Positions 7,565 to 15,620 of a stretch of 47,052 nt of DNA are shown piece after piece; the stretch's first letter is position 1, and each line of letters begins with the position of its first letter. The translations under genes and the position numbers were made by a program. A model generated the notes under the pieces. The model worked only from the letters and a program-made list of their open reading frames with translations, did no database searches and was not told the DNA's origin. This DNA is from Methanomassiliicoccales archaeon (GTDB lineage: Archaea; Thermoplasmatota; Thermoplasmata; Methanomassiliicoccales; UBA472), in assembly GCA_028682915.1 (NCBI GenBank), contig JAJRAN010000071.1:1-47052 (forward strand), given 5' to 3'.

Positions 7565-7945
7565 CTAGGCTTCTCCCCTCGGCCCAAGCATCTCCACCCA
7601 GTCCCAATGGAAAACCGTGTGGGGATTCTTCCTCTTTACGAATTCGTATGCATCTTTGTAAGGCATGCCATATTTCTTACTGACATAGATCATGGCCACG
7701 AACGGCGTCCTATCGATTCCAGCCAAGCAGTGAATCAGCACTTTGGCGTTGAACATTGAGAGGGCCACGAGCATATTCCCTGCCTTCAGGAGCTTTTCAA
7801 CGATTGGCGTTATATTCACTCCGGATATGCCATCGAAAAGCGTGCGGGCGTCGATTATCAGGTCGATATCTCCCTCTTTCAAATCGTTGATGGAGAAGGC
7901 ATCATCCAATCCTCCCACGGCCACGAAATCGTCTATCCAGTTCAT
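7565..7945 (-). CDS. Dual-specificity / tyrosine phosphatase-like protein
   Basis: A 126-residue cysteine-phosphatase domain. The active-site loop is HCLAGIDRT (H72, C73, R79), matching HCxxGxxR; the cysteine would form the phospho-enzyme and the arginine would bind phosphate. The short N-terminus (MNWIDDFVAVGGLDD) matches compact dual-specificity phosphatases. Substrate unknown. AGGTGA is 8 bases before ATG. It stands alone in the AT-richer block, with no kinase nearby. Confidence 0.85.
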   Translation of the reverse strand: MNWIDDFVAVGGLDDAFSINDLKEGDIDLIIDARTLFDGISGVNITPIVEKLLKAGNMLVALSMFNAKVLIHCLAGIDRTPFVAMIYVSKKYGMPYKDAYEFVKRKNPHTVFHWDWVEMLGPRGEA

Positions 7946-8133
7946 TGTTCTTCACCTTTGAATTTTGCTAGTGGACTACACCATTTCCCTTTCGATAGCA
8001 ATGAGGTTGGAGGCCGATTTCCTTAATCGATTCGGTTGTCTTTGCGACCAGCACTGCCAATCTCCTAAGGGAGAGCGAGAGGTTTCAGCTCATCTTGGAC
8101 ACGAACCTAACCGCATCCAAATTATGATGATTG

Positions 8134-8769
8134 CTAAGGATTGAGCTCCTTTAGGACAGCAAGTTTCTTCCTGTACTCCTCCTCTGTGATCTCTCCTTTC
8201 GCGAACCGCGTGGCGAGCACCTTGGAAGGATCGTCCTGGCTCACGTCCTCGCGCGGTTTCCCTCTCACCTCCATCTCTTGCTTCCTTAGTTCCTCGAATT
8301 CCCTTGGGTCTCTCCTGGGAGGCCCTCTTGCGAGATCATTTCGATGCATCCACTCCTGAGAAGACCCGGGGCCGGTGCTCCGGATTTCCTTCATTTGAGC
8401 CTCCCTCTGCGCGATGTACTTCTCCCTTTCCTCCGGGGTCATTGCTGGGGGCGGCCCCATCGTACCCTCTCTTTGCTTTCGGAGCTGCTCATTGCGCTCC
8501 ATGATCAGCCTTCTTCGCTCCTCGTTCATCCTATCTCTTTCTTCCTTCGTGATGGCTGCATCGGAAGGGGCGTACTTCGGCGACCCTGCTTGCTGTACGG
8601 TTGCCTGCTGTGTCCTGGCAGTGACGATCGGAGGCTCTTTTGCCTTGAGGTTGGCTTCGGGGACCTTCGCATTCACCTCGATTTCTTGAGGCCTCAAGGG
8701 CGCCTTCGGCTCATTTGACTTCTTCTTGATGCCCCCATCGACCTTGGGCTCGTCATTATCCTCTGCCAT
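8134..8769 (-). CDS. Charged coiled-coil protein with C-terminal SHOCT domain
   Basis: A 211-residue soluble protein, highly charged and Pro/Gln-rich in its first 75 residues, then a long Arg/Glu/Lys helix with MTPEEREKYIAQREAQMKEI. The last about 30 residues (DPSKVLATRFAKGEITEEEY and on to KELNP) fit the SHOCT domain, a short C-terminal oligomerisation motif usually attached to membrane or regulatory proteins. No catalytic domain is visible, so a scaffold or interaction role is inferred. A TATA-like ACTTAATCA lies about 35-40 bases upstream on the minus strand. It is divergent from the PAS gene at 8953. Confidence 0.7.
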   Translation of the reverse strand: MAEDNDEPKVDGGIKKKSNEPKAPLRPQEIEVNAKVPEANLKAKEPPIVTARTQQATVQQAGSPKYAPSDAAITKEERDRMNEERRRLIMERNEQLRKQREGTMGPPPAMTPEEREKYIAQREAQMKEIRSTGPGSSQEWMHRNDLARGPPRRDPREFEELRKQEMEVRGKPREDVSQDDPSKVLATRFAKGEITEEEYRKKLAVLKELNP

Positions 8770-8952
8770 ATCAATCAGTAATAATTTGCACCCAAGGGAT
8801 GATTAAGTTACTTACGGCAATCGATACTATGTTTATCTCACAACCGGGCCTCATCGGTTAATTCGTTCCTCTAACCTCTTCGCTACCTTCGATTCGGGGA
8901 GGCGTTTGGCATCTTGCACAGCTTTTAATATCCAGACTCTTAATTAACGACG

Positions 8953-9360
8953 GTGCCTGGTATGATTGGCGACCTTCCAAAGGAGATGCTTGATTCGCTG
9001 CTGGAAACGATCCCTATCGAGTTCTCTGTCCTCAACGACAAAGACGTCGTCGTGGCCTGGAACAAGCATGAGAGCCGAGTCTTCAAACGACCAGTGACGG
9101 TCGTTGGAAAGAACGTCCGCAACTGTCACCCCAAGAAGTCATTGGACAAGGTGGAACGGATCATCTCGGAGATGAGAGAGGGCAAGAGGGACAAGGCCAG
9201 ATTCTGGATCAGCACCCAATCCGACGACGGCCCTCGGAAGATAATGATCGAATATTACGCTCTACGTGATGGCAAGGGGCGCTACCTCGGATGCCTCGAG
9301 GCCACGCAAGACATTACCGAGATCCAGGGCCTCAAAGGAGATAAGCGCCTACTGGATTGA
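8953..9360 (+). CDS. Single PAS-domain protein
   Basis: A 135-residue protein consisting of one PAS fold: ETIPIEFSVLNDKDVVVAWN, a central helix with VVGKNVRNCHP, then IMIEYYALRDGKGRYLGCLE and a closing ATQDITEI. PAS domains sense small ligands, redox state or oxygen; this one lacks an attached output domain, so it probably acts through a partner. It resembles the PAS part of DUF438-type proteins. The start is GTG at 8953 or ATG at 8962. TTTTAATA at 8923-8930 is the likely TATA box, giving an almost leaderless mRNA, and slightly favours the ATG. Confidence 0.78.
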   Translation: MPGMIGDLPKEMLDSLLETIPIEFSVLNDKDVVVAWNKHESRVFKRPVTVVGKNVRNCHPKKSLDKVERIISEMREGKRDKARFWISTQSDDGPRKIMIEYYALRDGKGRYLGCLEATQDITEIQGLKGDKRLLD

Positions 9361-9397
9361 ATCCTTCCCGCGTTGGAAGCTTCAGATTGAATCCTTG

Positions 9398-9434
9398 CAG
9401 TGGCATTCATAAAAAAAATTGGCAAATGCTACTG
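9398..9434. terminator. Hairpin with A8 in the loop after the PAS gene
   Basis: CAGTGGCATT at 9398-9407 pairs with AATGCTACTG at 9425-9434 (10 pairs, one G-T). The 17-base loop contains AAAAAAAA. It lies 38 bases after the PAS stop. It is preceded by a 12-base direct repeat GATTGAATCCTT at 9355-9366 and 9385-9396. The rest of the gap to 9573 shows no gene. Confidence 0.4.
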
Positions 9435-9572
9435 TATTGGGAGAAGTATCGGCGGTTTGAAAGAATGCCGAATGAGACGAGGGACATGGACAACGAGCTT
9501 GGCGGGAACGGATGAGATAGAGGCAAATTCATTTTAAAGGGTTTTTCAAGGGAAGCGGAGGGTCAAGAATCC

Positions 9573-10046
9573 TTAGAGGAGCAGGACGACGCAGTCCTCG
9601 TCCATTTTCAGCAAAGAGTTGCAAACGTCCTTGATCAGGTGGGAAGTCTCCTCGTCTGGCACTCCAATCAGGGCGCCGATGGCCGAATTGAAGACCTCCT
9701 GCATCCAGACCATCCTCGTCACGAACTCATCGATGTCGTCCCTCGAGCGGAAGTGCATGACATCTACCGGGTAATTGGCATCCACGATCAATGCGGGCAC
9801 GCAAGAATTGATGCAGGCGCACCCTTCACCCTCCAGCTTGATCCGGAGCTCATTTACCAACAGATTGCGCGTTAGGCTCGGGTCCGACGGACGCCAAACG
9901 TTGATGAGCGCAGCCAGACCGGTGAACCCTTCGGGTTTGCTCTTCGCCTTGGCCTTTGTCCTCGGCTTCCTGGGCTTGGCCGGCGACTTCGCCTGCGGGA
10001 CATTCTCCACTGCCGTCAGATGAGGTTCTAGATCAGCTTCGAGCAT
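9573..10046 (-). CDS. Conserved-looking hypothetical protein with Lys/Pro-rich N-terminus
   Basis: A 157-residue protein not assigned to a family. Residues about 18-38 are rich in Lys, Pro and Ala and look disordered. The remainder forms a compact alpha/beta region: GLAALINVWRPSDPS, then CACINSCVPALIVDANYPVD, then a helical end finishing in CVVLLL. Three cysteines in the CACINSC stretch could bind metal or form a redox site, but nothing proves this. A clear TATA-like AATATATAAATC at about 10106-10116 on the minus strand supports expression. It is divergent from the lysine-rich coil gene. Confidence 0.62.
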   Translation of the reverse strand: MLEADLEPHLTAVENVPQAKSPAKPRKPRTKAKAKSKPEGFTGLAALINVWRPSDPSLTRNLLVNELRIKLEGEGCACINSCVPALIVDANYPVDVMHFRSRDDIDEFVTRMVWMQEVFNSAIGALIGVPDEETSHLIKDVCNSLLKMDEDCVVLLL

Positions 10047-10265
10047 CCTATGACTTCCTGGGAGGGTCCTTCTCGTCTCCTCAAATCCAGGAATCCAGCA
10101 TCTTGATTTATATATTGATTCCCCTTGCTATCACATCTGATATTGCACGTGGAAGCTCACATTAGGAATTCTTGGCCGCTAAGGAAAATTGGATTTTCTA
10201 GTAGGTGCTTAGCATTCATGACCGACCTATGGGATGGGCATCGATCGGACGTGGGGTGTTTTGAT

Positions 10266-10589
10266 ATGCCAGTGAAGCAAAAACTGAAGGAAGAAGAGGA
10301 AAAGGTCAAGGGATTCGTCAAGAAAGAAGAGGCGAAGCTGAAAGGCAGGAAGGAAGCTCGGAAAGAGGCGAAGGTGGAGAAGAAGGCCGCCAAATTCGAG
10401 AAGGAGAAGGAGAAGGGACAGAAGAAGGTCGAGAAGGAAGTAATAGGTAAGAGCACGACCAAGAAGATGGAAGAGAGCCTCAAGAAGGACAAGGACAAGC
10501 TCAAGTCGAAGATGCACGAGGAGAACGTCAAGATAAAGGGTAGTTTGAAGAAGACCGAGGACAAGCTGAAAGCCAAAGTCAAATTATGA
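10266..10589 (+). CDS. Lysine/glutamate-rich helical protein
   Basis: A 107-residue protein made almost wholly of Lys, Glu and Ala in a continuous predicted helix, from MPVKQKLKEEEEKVKGF to KTEDKLKAKVKL. Spaced Val/Leu/Phe suggest a coiled coil or amphipathic helix resembling LEA-like or nucleic-acid-binding tails. No domain assigned. The frame is open further upstream to 10125, but the residues before 10266 look random and GGGGTG lies 8 bases before the ATG at 10266. It converges on the DNA ligase gene. Confidence 0.65.
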   Translation: MPVKQKLKEEEEKVKGFVKKEEAKLKGRKEARKEAKVEKKAAKFEKEKEKGQKKVEKEVIGKSTTKKMEESLKKDKDKLKSKMHEENVKIKGSLKKTEDKLKAKVKL

Positions 10590-10647
10590 GCGCGTCAGGC
10601 TGAGCATCGCTTCCTCGGAGCCTCGTAAGCGCTCGGCGTCAGCTGCG

Positions 10648-11580
10648 CTACCCGCCATCCCTGATCTGATCGATGGTGCAGTCCTCAGGCAGCTTGTCGT
10701 CGCGCAGCCTCTTGAAGGAGGGCGCTCTCAGATGGAGCTGCGGGGTGACCTCGAGGTATTCGACCTCGCAGACCATCTCCGGATGGGTCCAGGTGACCAG
10801 CTGGTCCGTGGGGTTGACCACCGGGGCCTCGGCCACCCTGATCGCGTCCAGCCTTTCCTTCAAGGATTCCATGAACGCGTCGGTGAACCCCGTCCCCACC
10901 TTTCCGACGAAGATAATCGAGCCAGCGTCCGCGAGCCCTAGCGCGAGCGAAGAAAGGGGCCTCAACTCCGAGGTGTACCCGACGATTATGCAATCCAGCG
11001 TCCTCGTGGTCTTGACCTTTATCCAGGAAGGCGAGCGGCGGCCCTCTTCGTAGACGGAGTCGATGCGTTTGGCCATCACCCCCTCGATCCCTCTGCGCTT
11101 GGCCAGCTCCCAGAGCTTGACCCCGTCGGTCGAGGAGACGATGGTCCTGAGGGCCTTGCCCTCGGTTATCATGCTCTGGAGCTGCCTGCGGCGCTCGATG
11201 AGGGGGGCGGAGACGAGCTCCAGCCCGTCCCGCATCAGTACATCGAACGCTACGTACGTGGCAGGATGCCTTGCGCTGAGGAGCTTCCTCGCCGAGGGAG
11301 AGGACTGCTCCCGCTTCTGGAGCAGGCGGAAGTCGGGGTTCCCCTTGTTGTCGAAGACCACTATCTCCCCGTCCAGGACGCAGCGCCCGGCCTTGATGTC
11401 CATTATGAAGTCGAGCTCGGGGTAGCGCTCGGTGATGTCCCTCTCCCTCCGGTTGACGAAGATCAGCCGCGAATCCTTGTAGCACATGGCCCTGGTCCCA
11501 TCGAGCTTGGGCTCGTAGAGATAGCCTGGTCGGTTCAGGTCCTCAGGCCTCCCCGGCCGGGCGAGCATAGGCCGGCGCAT
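10648..11580 (-). CDS. ATP-dependent DNA ligase of the NHEJ (LigD ligase-domain) type
   Basis: A 310-residue stand-alone ATP-dependent ligase that would seal double-strand breaks in non-homologous end joining. The adenylation motif is EPKLDGTR with K25 as adenylated lysine; motif III-like YVAFDVL, motif IV EGVMAKR and motif V SWIKVKTT follow, then an OB-fold C-terminus ending with the typical LR-x-PSFKRLRDDK. It is close in size to the ligase module of bacterial LigD but lacks the polymerase and phosphoesterase modules. It starts one base after the stop of Ku on the same strand, so the two are almost certainly an operon. Confidence 0.92.
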   Translation of the reverse strand: MRRPMLARPGRPEDLNRPGYLYEPKLDGTRAMCYKDSRLIFVNRRERDITERYPELDFIMDIKAGRCVLDGEIVVFDNKGNPDFRLLQKREQSSPSARKLLSARHPATYVAFDVLMRDGLELVSAPLIERRRQLQSMITEGKALRTIVSSTDGVKLWELAKRRGIEGVMAKRIDSVYEEGRRSPSWIKVKTTRTLDCIIVGYTSELRPLSSLALGLADAGSIIFVGKVGTGFTDAFMESLKERLDAIRVAEAPVVNPTDQLVTWTHPEMVCEVEYLEVTPQLHLRAPSFKRLRDDKLPEDCTIDQIRDGG

Positions 11581-11581
11581 C

Positions 11582-12346
11582 TCAGCTCTCCAGGCTGGCC
11601 TTCAACGCGTCAAGCAGGTTCGCGTCGGGAGTGGCCTTGACCTCCTCCTCCACCTGGACCAGGTGCTTGGCGTCCCTGGCCTCGATGGCTTGCTTGAGCC
11701 TCGCCCGGTAGTTGTCCTTGAACTTGGAGAGGTCCAGCTCGCGGACCGTGAGCTTGTCGATGAGCTGCTCCGCCAACTCTAGCTCGTTGCGCTTGTACTG
11801 GGGCTTCTCTCCCGTGCCCTCCAGGCTCTCCATCGACCTTATCTCGTCCAGGTAGTTCAGTGTGGTCAGGAGCATCCCTGGCCCGTAAGGCCCGATGGCG
11901 GCCAAGTACTCACGTTCCCTCAGAACGAAGTTGGCTATGGCCAGCTTTCTGCCGCGCGTCAGGACCTCGCGGAGGAGGAAGAACGCCTTCTGGCCGCCTT
12001 TGTCCGGCCCGAGGTAGTACTGCTGGTCCACCCAGATCCTTTCCAGGCGGTCCTCGGCCACGAATTCCTGTATCTCGATGCTCTCCGACCTTTTCGGCTT
12101 GAGGGAGTTGAGCTCCTGCTTCGAGAGCACGTAGAAGGTCCCCTCGCCCAGGTCGACCCCCTTCACCACCTCGTTCCAGGGGACCTCGTGGTCGTGCTGT
12201 GAGCACCAGCGCCGGTACTCGATGGGGGAGTTGTCCTTCTCATGCAGCAGTTTGAAGTTGACCGGCCGCCGCTCGACGGCGGCGTACATCTTGACAGGTA
12301 TGTTCACTAGGCCGAAGGAGAGCGAGCCGTTCCATATCGCTTTCAT
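11582..12346 (-). CDS. ku: Ku homodimer protein (NHEJ end binding)
   Basis: Ku binds double-stranded DNA ends as a ring and recruits LigD-type ligase. The 254-residue product has the canonical N-terminus MKAIWNGSLSFGLVNIPVKM, the conserved HEKDNSPIEYRRWCSQHD, KGVDLGEGTFYVLS and ELELAEQLIDKLT segments, and a short C-terminal tail that usually contacts ligase. The frame is open 59 codons upstream of 12346, but the family N-terminus and GGTG 8 bases upstream fix the start here. It is the first gene of a two-gene operon with the ligase. Ku is patchy in archaea, so this pair is noteworthy. Confidence 0.94.
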   Translation of the reverse strand: MKAIWNGSLSFGLVNIPVKMYAAVERRPVNFKLLHEKDNSPIEYRRWCSQHDHEVPWNEVVKGVDLGEGTFYVLSKQELNSLKPKRSESIEIQEFVAEDRLERIWVDQQYYLGPDKGGQKAFFLLREVLTRGRKLAIANFVLREREYLAAIGPYGPGMLLTTLNYLDEIRSMESLEGTGEKPQYKRNELELAEQLIDKLTVRELDLSKFKDNYRARLKQAIEARDAKHLVQVEEEVKATPDANLLDALKASLES

Positions 12347-12472
12347 CTTTGCACCGAGTGAATCAATTCCTCCCTCCCCGAAATAATGCTTCTTGTCGGA
12401 CCGGGGCTTAACGACGATTACCATAGCTCGCGCATCGATTGGTTTAATAATCCCCGAGCGGCATTCGCGACC

Positions 12473-13051
12473 ATGGCCAGGTTGATGAGCCCAGGCAATT
12501 TGATCATCGTGGCTAGCCTGCAACTGCTGCTCCTGGTCAATATCGCCGAGTTCCTCTATCCAGGATACAGCGTCTCATCGAACTACATCAGCGACTTGGG
12601 GGTCGGCCCTTCCCCCTCGAAGGAGATTTTCACACTGGGAGTCTTGGCGTTCGGGCTCCTCATCCTGCTGGCCGCGGCATTGCTGTACGAGCGGAAGGGG
12701 TCCTATCTCTGGCTCTTCTTCGCCATCTCAGGGGTTGGAGCGCTGGGCGTCGCCGTCTTCAACGAGGACACGGGCGCCCCCCATGCGCTTTTCGCCGTCA
12801 TGGCCTTCGCCTTCGGCTGCCTGGCGGCGGTCTACGCCTTCAGGATAACCAAGCCCATGTTCTCCTACATCTCGCTTGCGCTGGGGTTGATCGGCCTGGC
12901 CGCTTTCGTCCTACTGGGGATGGGCGTGTACCTCGGCCTCGGTCCCGGAGGGATGGAACGGATGATCTTCTACCCGGGAGTGCTCTGGGCATTGGCCTAC
13001 GGCGTCCGGATCCAAGCCCTGGAAGATAAGAGGAGGACCGGTCCTACCTGA
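12473..13051 (+). CDS. DUF998-family membrane protein
   Basis: A 192-residue integral membrane protein with six predicted helices. After the first helix comes YPGYSVSSNYISDLGVGPS, the hallmark of DUF998 proteins, whose function is not established. The frame extends 29 codons upstream to 12386, but TTTAATAAT at 12443-12451 looks like the TATA box, about 22-30 bases before the ATG at 12473, so I take that start as nearly leaderless. The gene is divergent from Ku. Its TGA and the stop of the DUF1638 gene form one TGATCA. Confidence 0.82.
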   Translation: MARLMSPGNLIIVASLQLLLLVNIAEFLYPGYSVSSNYISDLGVGPSPSKEIFTLGVLAFGLLILLAAALLYERKGSYLWLFFAISGVGALGVAVFNEDTGAPHALFAVMAFAFGCLAAVYAFRITKPMFSYISLALGLIGLAAFVLLGMGVYLGLGPGGMERMIFYPGVLWALAYGVRIQALEDKRRTGPT

Positions 13052-13891
13052 TCAGAGCAGATGAAAATCGGAAGGATGATGCTTCCTCAGCGAGCTCTCC
13101 TCCATCATCAGCTTGGCGGTGAGGTAGCTCGCTTCCACGGCGGCGAGGGTGCAGCGCTCCTCGCGGTTGCCGAGCCCGAAGGTGTTCGCGAACTCCTCGG
13201 CCTGCTTGTGGAATAGGGCGTCGTCGCCCAATCCCGTAACCAGCATGACCACCTTGCTGTAGTCCATGCATTGGAACACTATCCTCGCCTCCTCGGGGTC
13301 GATGGGGTCGTGCAGCAGCTGGGTCTCGACCATGAAATGGCGCCAGTTCGCCGCCCACATGGTGTTCATGGTGTAACCCCCCTTGTCCCGGAGCAGGAAG
13401 TTGCGATACTCCTCCGCCCCGCCCAGGACCGCCCCGATGCAATCGTCGACTATCAGCCCCTTCGAGTCCCGCAGGATGACGACCGGCGCGCCGATCTCGT
13501 CAGCGACCTTGTCTATGGCGCGGAAGGCGTTGCCACAGACGCCGTAGAAGATGAGGATGGAATCGCACAGCGGGGCGATCCCCTTAGCGCTCGCCACCAC
13601 GTCCGCGCGCAGGTGGGCAGGGCTCTGATGCAGCTCGATGGGCTTGACCCAGACTATCGCGGAGGCCCCCTCCTCGGGAAGCTTGGCGGCCAATTCCTCC
13701 GCCACTACCTCGACCACATTGGCCACGCCGCCCTGGCGCAGCTTGGAGGCGATCCCCTCTGCCTTGGGGGAGTCGACCACCAGGACTGCCTCCAGCTCCT
13801 TGTCCTGGCATAGGACGTGGGCGACCTCGTCCTCCAGGACCTGGCAGCCGATGAGCCCCAGCACCCTCCGGCCCCACCCCTGAGCCTCCAT
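13052..13891 (-). CDS. DUF1638 protein
   Basis: A 279-residue soluble protein of the DUF1638 family, recognised by LGLIGCQVLEDE near the N-terminus, the ILIFYGVCGNAFRAID segment and VDDCIGAVLGGAEEY. Conserved cysteines in these three places suggest a metal or corrinoid-related site, but the function is unknown. The family recurs next to methylotrophic methyltransferase genes in methanogens and other anaerobes, and here it follows the MtaA-like gene by 3 bases. GGGAGGTGA directly before the ATG overlaps the upstream stop, which points to translational coupling. Confidence 0.85.
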   Translation of the reverse strand: MEAQGWGRRVLGLIGCQVLEDEVAHVLCQDKELEAVLVVDSPKAEGIASKLRQGGVANVVEVVAEELAAKLPEEGASAIVWVKPIELHQSPAHLRADVVASAKGIAPLCDSILIFYGVCGNAFRAIDKVADEIGAPVVILRDSKGLIVDDCIGAVLGGAEEYRNFLLRDKGGYTMNTMWAANWRHFMVETQLLHDPIDPEEARIVFQCMDYSKVVMLVTGLGDDALFHKQAEEFANTFGLGNREERCTLAAVEASYLTAKLMMEESSLRKHHPSDFHLL

Positions 13892-13894
13892 CGG

Positions 13895-14920
13895 TCACCT
13901 CCCCTTGGCGCCGAAGCGCTTGGTGGCCTCCACCATGGCCTTGAGATTGGCGAGAGGCGTCTCCAGGGCCAGCCCGCACCCGGGGGCGACGGCGTCCGTC
14001 CCCGCCTCAAGGCAGCGCATGGTCGCGGAGGTCACCTCCTGTGGCGAGCCCTTGAGCAAGGTGGTGCTCGGGCATATGTTCCCCAGCACCGCCGCCTTGC
14101 CATGGCAGACCGTTTTGGCGTAAGAGATCTCCACCTCGTGGTCGACGCTGATGCCGTTGGCTCCCGTTCCCGCCATCATGGGCAGGATGGCCGTGGTATC
14201 GCCGCATATGTGCAGGATGAGGGGGATGCCGAGCTTCTCTACCTCCTTGCACACCTTGGCCTGATAGGGCATGGCGAACTCTCGGTACTGGTCGGGCGAG
14301 AGGAAGTCCCCGCTGGCGAAGGCGTCCACCATGGTTATCACGTCCGCGCCCGCCTCGCTCGCCGCCTCAGCGTAGGAGATGGCGAAGCTCTTGGCCGTGT
14401 GCATGACCGCCTTGAGGAAGATCGGGTCCTGGTACATGTCCATCATGGCCGCCTGGTCCCCGATCAGTTGGAAGGCGAGCATGTGCGGCGAGACCATGCC
14501 GCATATGATCGGCGTCTCCCTCGCCTTGCCCTTCAATGACCTTATGGCCTGGAGGACGATGGGCACCTTTCCGGAGCGGGCTGGTTCAGGCACCTCCATG
14601 GCCTCGAAGTCTTCCCGCCGGGGGACCCGGTTGCTAAGGATCGTCGGGCCCCGGCGCAGCTTCCGGTCGGCGGTCACGGCGCCGAAAGCCGAGGCGTCCA
14701 CCGAGACCTCGAACGGCACCCGGATGCTCTCCAAGCCTGCGACCTCATGGGCCGCAAGCGCCAGCTGGCACATGAGCCCGGGGTCCTCGTGGGCATCGGG
14801 CCAGAAGGCGCCCGACGCCTTCATCAGGTCCAGGGTGCCGGTCTGCATGGGGCAGACGCAGGGAGGCCGGTCCACCTTCCCGAGGCGGAGGACCTCCATA
14901 AGCCGCTCTCTCTCGCTCAT
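13895..14920 (-). CDS. Methylcobamide:CoM methyltransferase-like protein (MtaA/MtbA, UroD fold)
   Basis: A 341-residue TIM-barrel protein of the uroporphyrinogen decarboxylase superfamily. It has H237-x-C239 (in LHICGDT) and C315 (in PGCGL), the His-x-Cys...Cys zinc site that binds coenzyme M thiol in MtaA/MtbA and is absent from true UroD. The predicted reaction is transfer of a methyl group from a methylated corrinoid protein to CoM or another thiol. No corrinoid protein or substrate-specific methyltransferase gene lies in the window, so the donor is unknown. It is the middle gene of a three-gene operon with a membrane winged-helix protein before it and DUF1638 after it. Confidence 0.86.
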   Translation of the reverse strand: MSERERLMEVLRLGKVDRPPCVCPMQTGTLDLMKASGAFWPDAHEDPGLMCQLALAAHEVAGLESIRVPFEVSVDASAFGAVTADRKLRRGPTILSNRVPRREDFEAMEVPEPARSGKVPIVLQAIRSLKGKARETPIICGMVSPHMLAFQLIGDQAAMMDMYQDPIFLKAVMHTAKSFAISYAEAASEAGADVITMVDAFASGDFLSPDQYREFAMPYQAKVCKEVEKLGIPLILHICGDTTAILPMMAGTGANGISVDHEVEISYAKTVCHGKAAVLGNICPSTTLLKGSPQEVTSATMRCLEAGTDAVAPGCGLALETPLANLKAMVEATKRFGAKGR

Positions 14921-14927
14921 TTCGCCC

Positions 14928-15620
14928 TCACTGCGACTTGGGAGGTATGAGCACCAGCTTGCGGATGCCGTACAACATGGCTATGATGACCACCCCCAAG
15001 GTCAAGGCGATGCCGCCCATCGCCAGGAAGAAGGACAACGGGTCCCCGGTCGCGGAAATGGCGGCGATGGCCCCGGATATGCTGGCCTGCATAGAGACCA
15101 CCACTACCGCGAAAATGCCTACGAAAACACCGAAGGTCTCGATCACCCTCACGAAATAGGTACGGATGACCTGGTCGTGGTCCGCGATGCGGGTGCGCAC
15201 CCCGTTCATCTCGCCCTCCAGCGCCTTCTGGCTCGCCTCGAGGTTCTGGCGCATGGTCTCGAGGTCGCCCTTGATGCGGTCGTACGTCTCGATCAGCCGG
15301 GACTCGATCTCCTTGGCGGAGACGACGCCCTTGACCTCCTTCTCCTCCAGCCCTTGGAGGCGCTCGATGCCGGTCGAGGTGATCTTCAACCTCTTGGTCT
15401 CGGTCTTGCCGAAGGGGGCCTTGATGATGGTCTCCTCGACCAGGCCGCTATCCCTCAGCACGACGATGTCCTTGGTAATCTGGTCGACGGTCGCGTCCTT
15501 GATGACCTTCTGCACCGCCGCGATGAGGACTATGTCGTCGACCTTGATCGGATAGAACTCCCTCAAGCTCTTGAGGATCTGTTTCTGGATCTCAGTGTCC
15601 GCGCCCTTCTCTCCCACCAT
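14928..15620 (-). CDS. Winged-helix, coiled-coil and two-helix membrane protein
   Basis: A 230-residue protein with an N-terminal winged-helix-like segment (about 10-95: KIDD/ATVDQITKDIVVLRDSGLVE then TKRLKITSTGIERL), a coiled coil (about 100-155: IETYDRIKGDLETMRQNLEA) and two C-terminal transmembrane helices (VFVGIFAVVVVSMQASIS and FFLAMGGIALTLGVVIIAML). It could be a membrane-tethered regulator. A very strong site, GGAGGAGGTGG, is 5 bases before the ATG at 15618-15620, which decides this start over one nine codons upstream. It is first in an operon with the MtaA-like and DUF1638 genes, so it may control or localise that module; this is inference. Confidence 0.75.
   Translation of the reverse strand: MVGEKGADTEIQKQILKSLREFYPIKVDDIVLIAAVQKVIKDATVDQITKDIVVLRDSGLVEETIIKAPFGKTETKRLKITSTGIERLQGLEEKEVKGVVSAKEIESRLIETYDRIKGDLETMRQNLEASQKALEGEMNGVRTRIADHDQVIRTYFVRVIETFGVFVGIFAVVVVSMQASISGAIAAISATGDPLSFFLAMGGIALTLGVVIIAMLYGIRKLVLIPPKSQ

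Noticed and set aside
7337-7759. A 140-codon plus-strand frame
   Set aside because: Overlaps the phosphatase on the other strand and has a random-looking composition without a ribosome site.
4885-10600. Active integrative element at tRNA-Ala
   Set aside because: No integrase and no second copy of the tRNA 3' end were seen, so only a compositional anomaly is claimed.
12347-12523. 59-codon N-terminal extension of Ku
   Set aside because: The family begins at MKAIWNGSLSFG and the extension runs across the divergent promoter.
13895-14920. True uroporphyrinogen decarboxylase
   Set aside because: The His-x-Cys...Cys zinc site marks the methylcobamide:thiol methyltransferase branch.
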